DNA of 64,000 nucleotides from HGM04593 sp045631205 (GTDB lineage Bacteria > Bacteroidota > Bacteroidia > Bacteroidales > Bacteroidaceae), in the NCBI GenBank assembly GCA_045631205.1, contig JAZQUI010000023.1, positions 28,769 to 92,768 on the forward strand, given 5' to 3'. Positions 40,998 through 48,111 of this stretch are shown here, one piece after another; positions within the stretch are counted from its first letter, which is position 1, and each line of letters opens with the position of its first letter. Position numbers and translations under genes: made by a program. A model generated the notes under the pieces. The model was not told where the DNA came from. It ran no database searches and saw only the letters and a list, made by a program, of their open reading frames with translations.

Positions 40998-42569
40998 TTA
41001 TTTGCTTAATGTTTTCACGATGCGGCCGCAAGCTTTGCCGTCGCCATAGGGGTTTACGGCGTGGCTCATTGTGTTGTAGTGGGCTTGGTCGTCGAGCAGG
41101 TGTGATACTTCATCGACAATCTTCTGGTAGTTGGTGCCAACGAGTTTCACGGTGCCGGCTGCAAGTGCTTCGGGGCGTTCTGTGGTGTCGCGCATCACAA
41201 GTACGGGCTTGCCGAGTCCGGGAGCTTCCTCTTGTATGCCGCCACTGTCGGTGAGTACTATGGTGCTTTGCTCCATAAGATATACAAATTCGAGGTATTC
41301 AAGGGGCTCTATGAAGAACATGTTAGCCCCCACCTTGCCTCCCCCCATAGGGGAGGTTGTTGATAGAGCTGCCTTAATCCTTGTTATAGAATCTTCTGTG
41401 TTTGTTATTACTTCTTCATTTGTCAGACGTATTACCTTGAAACCAAGTTCATTCAATTTCGCCGTGCGGTCATTGTCATATTCTATTTGCTTTAGCTCGG
41501 AGTGGTAGGCTCCATCTACTTCTACAACAAGTTGTTTTTCCAAGCATACAAAATCGACAATGTATTTGTCTATGATATGCTGGCGGCGGAACTTGTATCC
41601 CAGTTGCTCATTGCGCAGGAATGACCATAATGCAACTTCTGCATCGGTGGCTTTGTCTTTATTTTCTTTGGCAAAATCTTTTAGTAGGCCGTATAGTATT
41701 GGGTCGGCTGTTTGGTAACCAAAGCTGTCTCCCTCTCTCTTGGGGAGGGTCGGGGAGGGGTTTCCGAATACTTCGTGTATGGGTTTACGCACGTTGGGGT
41801 TGAGGTGCATGGGATATACGAAATCGACCTCGGGGTATTTCTGTGTGAGGTCGCGTATGGCGGTACACATGTTTATGAAGCCGTCGCCGAAGTTTTCGCG
41901 GCGGTGGCCGGTGATAAGTACGAGTTTCTTGCCGTCTTTGAGGCGCTCTACATCGTATCCGTTCTGTGCGAGGATGTTTTTGAGGGTTGTGTTTAGTTCT
42001 TTGTCCTCTTTTATCTTATCGACAACGATGTGAAGAGCGTCTATCACGGTGTTGCCGGTTACGGTTATCAGTTTTTCTTCCACACCTTCGCGCAAGAGGT
42101 TCTCACGGCTGAGGGCTGTGGGTGCGAAGTTGTATGTGGCAATGCGGCCGGTTATCTGGCGGTTCATCTCTTCGGGCCAGGGGCTGTAGATGTTGTGGGT
42201 GCGCAAGCCTGCTTCGACATGGCCGACGGGTATTTGCTGGTAGAAGGCTGCAAGGGCGGCTGCGGTACTTGTAGTGGTGTCGCCGTGCACGAGAACGACG
42301 TCGGGCTGTACCTCTTTAAGTACGTCGCGCATGCCCACGAGTACGCGGGCTGTGACATCGTAGAGGTCCTGCCCTTGTTTCATGATGTTGAGGTCGTAGT
42401 CGGGGGTTATCTCGAAGATTTTAAGTACTTGGTCGAGCATTTGGCGGTGCTGGCCGGTAACGCACACTATGGTGTTGAAGGTGTCTGTGTGTTTCTGGAA
42501 CTCTTTTACCAGGGGAGCCATTTTTATGGCCTCGGGGCGTGTTCCAAACACGAGCATTACTGTCTTCAT
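40998..42569 (-). CDS. wecB: UDP-GlcNAc 2-epimerase with in-frame DUF559 insert
   Basis: A 523-aa protein. Residues 1-270 and 416-523 together (378 aa) are a normal WecB: LVFGTRPEAIKMAPL, VHGDTTTS, GHVEAGLRT, PEEMNR, ITGHRREN, then LTDSGGIQEEAPGLGKP. The enzyme interconverts UDP-GlcNAc and UDP-ManNAc. Residues 271-415 are foreign to the family and match a DUF559 (Vsr-like) nuclease domain. The insert keeps the frame and sits where usual WecB has a short loop between NPNVRKPIHEVFG and FFIEPLEY. Catalytic residues all lie outside it, so the epimerase may remain active. Confidence 0.93.
   Translation of the reverse strand: MKTVMLVFGTRPEAIKMAPLVKEFQKHTDTFNTIVCVTGQHRQMLDQVLKIFEITPDYDLNIMKQGQDLYDVTARVLVGMRDVLKEVQPDVVLVHGDTTTSTAAALAAFYQQIPVGHVEAGLRTHNIYSPWPEEMNRQITGRIATYNFAPTALSRENLLREGVEEKLITVTGNTVIDALHIVVDKIKEDKELNTTLKNILAQNGYDVERLKDGKKLVLITGHRRENFGDGFINMCTAIRDLTQKYPEVDFVYPMHLNPNVRKPIHEVFGNPSPTLPKREGDSFGYQTADPILYGLLKDFAKENKDKATDAEVALWSFLRNEQLGYKFRRQHIIDKYIVDFVCLEKQLVVEVDGAYHSELKQIEYDNDRTAKLNELGFKVIRLTNEEVITNTEDSITRIKAALSTTSPMGGGKVGANMFFIEPLEYLEFVYLMEQSTIVLTDSGGIQEEAPGLGKPVLVMRDTTERPEALAAGTVKLVGTNYQKIVDEVSHLLDDQAHYNTMSHAVNPYGDGKACGRIVKTLSK
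41325..41759 (-). mobile_element. In-frame DUF559 insertion element inside wecB
   Basis: A 435-nt (145-codon) segment. Its core residues, numbered in the fused protein, are Glu311 (ATDAEVALW), Asp339 (YIVDFVC), Glu350 and Asp352 (VVEVDGAYH), and GFKVIRLTNEEV, the DUF559 endonuclease pattern. Both ends carry G/C-rich hairpin-forming sequence with GGGGAGG: CCTCCCC-CCATA-GGGGAGG at one end, GGGGAGGGTCGGGGAGGGG at the other. These translate to linkers PSPTLPKREG and TTSPMGGGKVGA. No intein splice residues are present. Mobility is inference. Confidence 0.75.
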
Positions 42570-42620
42570 TGTCTGTATATGTTATTTGTTATTGTGTTTA
42601 CTCCTTATTATATATAGCGT

Positions 42621-43859
42621 TTAGTCGCGACGGAAAATGTCGCGGGTATATACTTTCTCCTGTACGTCGTCGAGTGTGGTGTCGTAGCGGTTGGCTATGA
42701 TGGCTTGTGAGCGTTGCTTGAACTCGGCGAGGTTGTTTATTATGCGGCTGCCGAAGAAGGTGCTGCCGTCTTCGAGCGATGGTTCGTATATTATTACTTT
42801 GGCTCCTTTGGCTTTTATGCGTTTCATTATGCCTTGTATGGAGGAGTGGCGGAAGTTGTCGCTACCGCTTTTCATTGTGAGGCGATAGACGCCTATGGTG
42901 CAGTTCTTTTCGTTGTCGGCATTGTAGTCGCCACTGCTGTAATAATCGTAATAACCGGCTTTCTTCAATACTTGGTCGGCTATGAAGTCCTTGCGGGTTA
43001 CGTTGCTTTCGACTATGGCTTTTATGAGGTTCTGCGGTACGTTGTTGTAGTTGGCAAGCAGTTGCTTGGTGTCCTTGGGCAGGCAGTAACCGCCGTAACC
43101 GAATGAGGGGTTGTTGTAGTGGGTGCCGATGCGTGGGTCGAGACCGATGCCTTTGATTATGTTGGCGGTGTCGAGTCCGCGTATTTCGGCATAGGTGTCG
43201 AGTTCGTTGAAGAAACTTATGCGCAGGGCAAGGTAGGTGTTGGCAAAGAGTTTCACGGCTTCGGCCTCGGTGGTGCCCATAAAGAGGGTGTCAACATCGG
43301 GCTTCTCGGCTCCTTGTTGCAGGAGTGTGGCGAAGGTGTGGGCGGCTTTGCATTCTCTTTCGCTCTCTTGTCTGTACCCAACGATTATGCGGCTGGGGTA
43401 GAGGTTGTCGTATAACGCTTTTCCCTCGCGCAGGAATTCGGGAGAGAAGAGTATGCAAGCATCTTTGTATTTGTTGCTTATCTCCCTGGTGTAGCCTACG
43501 GGTACGGTGCTTTTTATTACTATGGTTGCTGCCGGGTTTACGGCTATGGCTTCTTCTATTACTGTTTCCACGCTTGTGGTGTCGAAGAAGTTGAGTGTGT
43601 TGTCGTAATTGGTTGGGGTGGCTACTATTATGTAGTCGGCATCCTTGTAGGCCGATGTTGTGTCGGTGGTTGCTGTGAGGTTCAGTGCTTTTTCGCGCAG
43701 GTATTCTTCGATGTGCAGGTCTTTTATAGGGGATAGCCTGTTGTTTATCATATCTACTTTGGCGGGTATGATATCGGTTGCCGTCACTTGGTTGTGGCGG
43801 GCAAGAAGTATGGCTATGCTGAGGCCTACATATCCGGTTCCTGCGATTGCTATTTTCAT
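42621..43859 (-). CDS. ugd: UDP-glucose 6-dehydrogenase-like nucleotide-sugar dehydrogenase
   Basis: A 412-aa enzyme of the UDP-glucose dehydrogenase family. Features: MKIAIAGTGYVGLSIAILLA, ATPTNYD, VIKSTVPVGYTRE, FSPEFLREGKAL, and the catalytic-cysteine segment FGYGGYCLPKDTKQL. This FLREG plus GGYCLPKDT form is that of Ugd, making UDP-glucuronate. Its start overlaps the stop of the SGNH gene by 4 nt (ATGA). Confidence 0.9.
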   Translation of the reverse strand: MKIAIAGTGYVGLSIAILLARHNQVTATDIIPAKVDMINNRLSPIKDLHIEEYLREKALNLTATTDTTSAYKDADYIIVATPTNYDNTLNFFDTTSVETVIEEAIAVNPAATIVIKSTVPVGYTREISNKYKDACILFSPEFLREGKALYDNLYPSRIIVGYRQESERECKAAHTFATLLQQGAEKPDVDTLFMGTTEAEAVKLFANTYLALRISFFNELDTYAEIRGLDTANIIKGIGLDPRIGTHYNNPSFGYGGYCLPKDTKQLLANYNNVPQNLIKAIVESNVTRKDFIADQVLKKAGYYDYYSSGDYNADNEKNCTIGVYRLTMKSGSDNFRHSSIQGIMKRIKAKGAKVIIYEPSLEDGSTFFGSRIINNLAEFKQRSQAIIANRYDTTLDDVQEKVYTRDIFRRD

Positions 43860-44548
43860 TGTTCTATGATTTTGAGCATCTCTTTCGCGATGTATGGTTT
43901 TGCGCTGTCCTCGAAGTGGGTGTGGTCGATGTGTATGTAGCGTGTGCTATCGACAATGGGGTTTATGTCGAGGAATTTTACACCGTGTTTCTCGGCAACT
44001 TCGCGCATTATGCGGTTGCGGAGGCTTGTTATGTTGTTTATCTCGTCGTCTTTCTTCTCTTTCATCCAACCGCGGTGCAAGAAGAATTTATGCCACTTCT
44101 TGTTGGGTATAATGGAGTCGAAGATTGTTTCAACGGTGATGTTGCTGCTGATGCCTTTGAGATAGGTGAGCAGGGTGTCGAAGGCTTCGCGGAATTGTTC
44201 CTCGTCCTGCTTTATGCTGGTGTTGTCCTTGCGTTGTTCGCGTCCGTGGTGTCCTATCTGTATGACTATTGCGTCGTATTTGTACAGGAAGTTGTTGAAG
44301 TAGGAGTCTATTTGGTTTACAAACAACTCGTCGTCGATGCGTGAGGAGGTTCCAATCATATCGACTGCGTATCCCGATATGCGTGCGAGAGTACTGCGTA
44401 CCATTCGTGATGTGCTTTCACCAACCAGCAGTATGCGCTTGGTGTCGTTGGTGTAGGGCTTGTCGATCCAGGTGTTGCCCCATTCTATGGGTTCGCGGTC
44501 TTCAACGTTGTTGTATATCTTTTTGAGTAGTTCGCGGTAGGTTTTCAT
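43856..44548 (-). CDS. SGNH/GDSL hydrolase-like protein of capsule operon
   Basis: A 230-aa protein with SGNH-type blocks: ILLVGESTSRMVRST (GES in place of GDS), VIQIGHHGREQ, and DHTHFEDSAKPYIAKEM near the end (D-x-x-H). No signal peptide, so cytoplasmic. It may deacylate or acyl-modify a polysaccharide intermediate. ATG 44548 is chosen, since the longer frame runs through low-complexity sequence opposite the 3' end of wzc. It is the second gene of the operon. Confidence 0.72.
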   Translation of the reverse strand: MKTYRELLKKIYNNVEDREPIEWGNTWIDKPYTNDTKRILLVGESTSRMVRSTLARISGYAVDMIGTSSRIDDELFVNQIDSYFNNFLYKYDAIVIQIGHHGREQRKDNTSIKQDEEQFREAFDTLLTYLKGISSNITVETIFDSIIPNKKWHKFFLHRGWMKEKKDDEINNITSLRNRIMREVAEKHGVKFLDINPIVDSTRYIHIDHTHFEDSAKPYIAKEMLKIIEQ

Positions 44549-44561
44549 CTTATGTTTGGGT

Positions 44562-46970
44562 TTATTTTTGTTCGTATCCGTAGTGGTAACTGTTGTGATA
44601 GCCGTAGCGGTAACTGTATTTATATCCGTAACGGTTGCTGCCGGCATATACTCCGTTTAGTATAACGGCTATGTTTTTGAGCTTGTTCTCGCTGTATAGT
44701 GTTTCAAGTTCGGGTATCATGCTGCGTTCCATTACGTTGGCACGAACGAGGAAGATGGTGCGGTCGGCAAGTTTTTCCATAATGTGCGTGTCGGCTACCA
44801 TGTCGATGGGTGGGCAGTCGATGAGAACGTATTTGTACTCTTGTTTGAATTTTTCTATAAGGGCACTGAAACGCGGGCTTTCGAGCAACTCTGTGGGGTT
44901 GGGAGGTATGGTACCTACCGGGAGTATGTGCAGGTTGGGGTATTTGGCATCGGGTATTATGATGTCGTTCACATCTTCTACTTCGCCTGCAAGGTAGTTG
45001 CTGATTCCTTTACCTGGTGAGGATACATATGTGCTGAGTGAGGCGTGGCGCATGTCGCCGTCGATGATAATTATTTTGTCGCCTTTGATGGCGAGTGATA
45101 TTGCGGTATTTATGATGCAGAAAGTTTTGCCGCTACCGGGGTTGAACGAGGTGCCGATGATTACATTGTGCTCCTTGTCGCGTGTGAGGAATTCGATGTT
45201 GGTGCGCAATACACGGAAGGCTTCGTTGATGATGTTGCGGCTGCCGTCCTGTACGGCGATGGTTATTTTACTATCTTTCTTCTCTTTTTTTGCGAATGGG
45301 TTGATGCTTTTTTTCACAGGAGTACCGAATTGGGGAATTTCGCCAATTATGGGTGCGGTTATGTTTTCTATATCCTTGCGGCCGCGTACTTTGGTGTTGC
45401 TGACTTCGCGCAACACTATGATTGCTCCGGGGATGGCGAGACCTATGATAAGCGCCATCATTATGCTGTTCTTCTTAATGGGGGCTGTGGGAGTGGTGCT
45501 GCCGGTGGGGGTGGTTATAATTCGTGTTTTGTAGGCTGTGAAGGCTTGTGAGAGTTGGTTCTCTTCGCGCTTTTGGAGGAGGAAAAGATAGAGCTTTTCC
45601 TTGACGCTTTGTTCGCGCTCGGCCGACGCTAGGTATTTTGTCTGTTCGGGGTTCTTGGAAATTTCTTCAATGGTTTTCTTTGTGTCTTCCTCGAGTGCCT
45701 CTATTTCTGTTTCGGTCTTTTTTATGGTTGTCTTTACTGCGGCTATGATGGCTTCGCGTTTTGCAGCGAGGGCTAGGTTCAACTTTTTGATAACAGGGTT
45801 GTTGTCGCTGCTTTTTTGTGCAAGTTCGTTGCGCTCAATCAGGGATTGGTTATAATCTGTTATCTGGTTGTTTATGCTGTTGTTGCTGAGTGTTACTCCC
45901 AGTGGTAGCATTTCATTGGTGTTGCTGGCAAGAAGTTTTTGCTGCATCTCCTTCATGCTTTGAAGGTCGTTGTTTAGTTTTTGCAGCGTGTTTATGTTGG
46001 CGCGGTTCTTGCTTATGTGAATGGAGGTGCTGGCGGTGATATTGGGTAGAAGGTTGCGGCTCTTGTATGACGATATGTCGTTATCAACATCTTCGAGCTC
46101 TCCGCTTATGTAGTCGAGGCGCTCTTCAATGAATTTCAAAGTGCCTTCTGCTGCCTTGTTCTTGTCCTCTATCCAATTTTCGTTATACACGGCAATGAGT
46201 GTCGATAGTATGTCGTCGGCACGTTCGATGGAACTGTCGCTTATGGATATAGTGATTATTTCGCTGTCTTGGTCTTGAAGGTTGAACGATAGTCTGCTAC
46301 CTATCGATGCTGCCGCTGCTTGCAGGCCTATCTGGGTTGCTGTTATTGTTGCAGGGGCATTGATGTAACTGTTTTTACGTATGATTATTTTTCCAAGCGG
46401 TGTTTCGGCAAGGGCTATGCCGTCGTTGAGTTCGCCCGATATGGCGTCCTGTTCTATTATTCCGTTTTCGTTTTTAAGGTCGTAGAGCGTGAAGGCACCT
46501 TCGGGTGTTATGTCTATGGTAACGGCAACTCTGCTTTCTTCATCGATATCATAGAACTCAATGGTTACGGGTAGGCTTTCTCCATAAAGTGTCTGGGGGT
46601 GAAAGAGTCCTTTGCTCTCGTAACGCATTTTGAGGTTTAATCGCTGGGCTACTTTGGTCATCACCTCCGAGGCACGGAATGTGTATATCTCGTTGTAGGC
46701 ATTGGTGGTGGTGCGTATGCCCATGTTTGCAAAGTTGGCCATTTGTTCGTCGAGTGACGGGGATTTTGTCTTTGACTTTATGAGCACTTCGCAGTAGCGG
46801 GTATATGTAGGCTGGGTAGTTGCAATTTTATATGTTGCGATGCCGAGGGCTATCGTCAACGAAATTATAAACCAATACCAACGGGATAGACAGGCATAAA
46901 GTATCTCGGCGGGGTTGATGTTGACGCCTGTGTCAATTTGTCTAGCTTTCTTGTTAATTTCCTTTGTCAT
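44562..46970 (-). CDS. wzc: Polysaccharide co-polymerase and tyrosine autokinase (Wzc-like)
   Basis: An 802-aa inner-membrane protein that controls chain length and export. Residues 20-110 hold the first helix and Wzz domain (YACLSRWYWFIISLTIALGI). A long periplasmic coiled coil follows, with a second helix near 490. The cytoplasmic BY-kinase has Walker A SFNPGSGKTF, Walker A' IIIDGDMRHA and Walker B VLIDCPPID. The last 20 or so residues are a tyrosine cluster (NRYGYKYSYRYGY...), the autophosphorylation tail. ATG 46970 is chosen; the longer frame overlaps leader and promoter. It is first in the capsule operon. Confidence 0.93.
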   Translation of the reverse strand: MTKEINKKARQIDTGVNINPAEILYACLSRWYWFIISLTIALGIATYKIATTQPTYTRYCEVLIKSKTKSPSLDEQMANFANMGIRTTTNAYNEIYTFRASEVMTKVAQRLNLKMRYESKGLFHPQTLYGESLPVTIEFYDIDEESRVAVTIDITPEGAFTLYDLKNENGIIEQDAISGELNDGIALAETPLGKIIIRKNSYINAPATITATQIGLQAAAASIGSRLSFNLQDQDSEIITISISDSSIERADDILSTLIAVYNENWIEDKNKAAEGTLKFIEERLDYISGELEDVDNDISSYKSRNLLPNITASTSIHISKNRANINTLQKLNNDLQSMKEMQQKLLASNTNEMLPLGVTLSNNSINNQITDYNQSLIERNELAQKSSDNNPVIKKLNLALAAKREAIIAAVKTTIKKTETEIEALEEDTKKTIEEISKNPEQTKYLASAEREQSVKEKLYLFLLQKREENQLSQAFTAYKTRIITTPTGSTTPTAPIKKNSIMMALIIGLAIPGAIIVLREVSNTKVRGRKDIENITAPIIGEIPQFGTPVKKSINPFAKKEKKDSKITIAVQDGSRNIINEAFRVLRTNIEFLTRDKEHNVIIGTSFNPGSGKTFCIINTAISLAIKGDKIIIIDGDMRHASLSTYVSSPGKGISNYLAGEVEDVNDIIIPDAKYPNLHILPVGTIPPNPTELLESPRFSALIEKFKQEYKYVLIDCPPIDMVADTHIMEKLADRTIFLVRANVMERSMIPELETLYSENKLKNIAVILNGVYAGSNRYGYKYSYRYGYHNSYHYGYEQK

Positions 46971-47148
46971 AATGGTTTCTATGTTGCTGTGGCTGGTGTT
47001 GTAGCTTACGTTAGTGCATATTTTGGGGACTTTGGCAGTGTTGCAAGTTGTTGACTGCCAATTATTTAGTGTGCAAACTTTTGAGATTTGCAAGGAGAAA
47101 ATATTGCGGCGCGTGATGTCCCTGTTTGCTTGGGATGCTCCGCTAATG

Positions 47149-47169
47149 GTGCTGGAGGTACTCCAGCAC
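47149..47169 (-). promoter_or_regulatory. Hairpin at the 5' end of the wzc leader
   Basis: GTGCTGGAG and CTCCAGCAC form a perfect 9-bp stem with a 3-nt loop right at the predicted transcription start. No T run follows, so it is not a terminator. It may stabilise the RNA or bind a regulator. Confidence 0.6.
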
Positions 47170-47172
47170 TGA

Positions 47173-47203
47173 CAAAGATAGTAAAATCGTTTTTTTTTAA
47201 CAA
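47173..47203 (-). promoter_or_regulatory. Promoter of the capsule operon
   Basis: On the minus strand TATCTTTG at 47180-47173 with TTG at 47203-47201 matches the Bacteroidota consensus. The start near 47168 gives a leader of about 195 nt before the wzc ATG. No second promoter of equal quality was seen down to 20.4 kb. Confidence 0.7.
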
Positions 47204-47496
47204 GGTTTTATGCGATTAATTTCGCATACGTGCGCGAGGGTAGGTTGGTTCTTTTTGTTGTTGTTTGGGTGTTTTGTAAAGATTGTTTATCAAATTATTT
47301 GCTTGCTTCCGGGTTTTTCTTTATTTTGTGTCTTTGTATCTGTCTCTTTATATATAAATAGGTTGTGTTTTGGGGACTTGCTTTTGTGTCTGTGTTGAAA
47401 TTGGCTTTTATTGCTTTGTAGAGGGTATTTGCGGCGCTTTTTTTGCTAAAATGATATTTTTTTTAAAAAATGATGCAAAAAAAAGCTCTGTAATGC

Positions 47497-47524
47497 TTGG
47501 ATATAATGTTTTTTGTTATCTTTG
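47497..47524 (+). promoter_or_regulatory. Promoter of the histone-H1-like gene
   Basis: TTG at 47497-47499 and TATCTTTG at 47517-47524, 20 nt apart, match the consensus. The start near 47529 leaves a leader of about 27 nt. Confidence 0.7.
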
Positions 47525-47555
47525 TGCATCATTAACTTTAATAACAGAACATTTT

Positions 47556-47732
47556 ATGAAAGAGCTTATTGAAAAAATTCAGGAGACTTATGCTGCGTTT
47601 GCGGCTGATGCTAATGCACAGGTAGAGAAAGGTAATAAAGCTGCCGGCACTCGTGCTCGTAAGGCTTCTTTGCAGATCGAGAAGATGATGAAGGAGTTCC
47701 GTAAGGCTTCTTTGGACGCATCTAAGAACTAA
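47556..47732 (+). CDS. Histone H1-like small DNA-binding protein
   Basis: A 58-aa protein, MKELIEKIQETYAAFAADAN... with NKAAGTRARKASLQIEKMMKEFRKAS. This matches the short histone-H1-like (Hc1-related) protein common in Bacteroidales, highly basic and helical, presumed to coat DNA. ATG 47556 is right because the upstream frame overlaps the promoter. It is monocistronic and ends in two tandem terminators. Confidence 0.9.
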   Translation: MKELIEKIQETYAAFAADANAQVEKGNKAAGTRARKASLQIEKMMKEFRKASLDASKN

Positions 47733-47761
47733 TCAATTGTTATACAACTTGATTTTTAAAT

Positions 47762-47817
47762 AAAGACCACTCGTTGGTCTTTATTTTTTTTGCCCGGCTT
47801 TGTGTCGGGCTTTTTTT
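47762..47817 (+). terminator. Tandem terminators of the histone-like gene
   Basis: Two hairpins follow each other. AAAGACCA/TGGTCTTT (47762-47782) is followed by a run of T. GCCCG.../CGGGC (47792-47810) is followed by seven T. Doubling suggests strong expression of the small gene. Confidence 0.88.
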
Positions 47818-48111
47818 GTAGTTTTGCATGCTTTTGTTTGTATATTGTATTGTGTAAATAAAATTTACTATTCGGGCGGTGTGGTTTAGCTCTGCTAACT
47901 CTATTTCTTTGATGAATACTACTTTTCTCTTTGTAGCCTTTGCTCTTTGTCGAAGATGCTTGTTATATATATAATTATTTTAATAAAATTTTTGTATTTA
48001 AAGAAAAAAGTGTATTTTAGCCATCGTTTTGCATGTGAAAGGCTCTGTCGGCTGTTGCCGAGGTGATGCTTTGTTATTTGAAACATATTATTAACTATTA
48101 TCTAAATACTT
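47818..48111. other. Upstream region of the beta-galactosidase gene
   Basis: About 290 nt with no ORF. A possible promoter is TTTG at 47991-47994 and TATTTTAG at 48013-48020, giving a leader of about 85 nt. Nothing else was recognised. Confidence 0.45.

Larger units (their letters stand above)
46971..47555. other. 585-nt divergent intergenic region
   Basis: It contains the wzc leader (46971-47168) with its 5' hairpin, the wzc promoter (47173-47203), about 290 nt of T-rich sequence without recognised genes, and the promoter of the histone-like gene (47497-47524). No UpxY-type antiterminator gene is in it. Confidence 0.6.

Noticed and set aside
41325..41759. Intein inside WecB
   Set aside because: No Cys/Ser/Thr at the insert start or after its end, no C-terminal His-Asn, and only 145 residues consisting of linkers plus a DUF559 domain.
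47370..47555. N-terminal extension of the histone-like protein
   Set aside because: It covers the promoter, and the known protein begins MKELIEKI at 47556.
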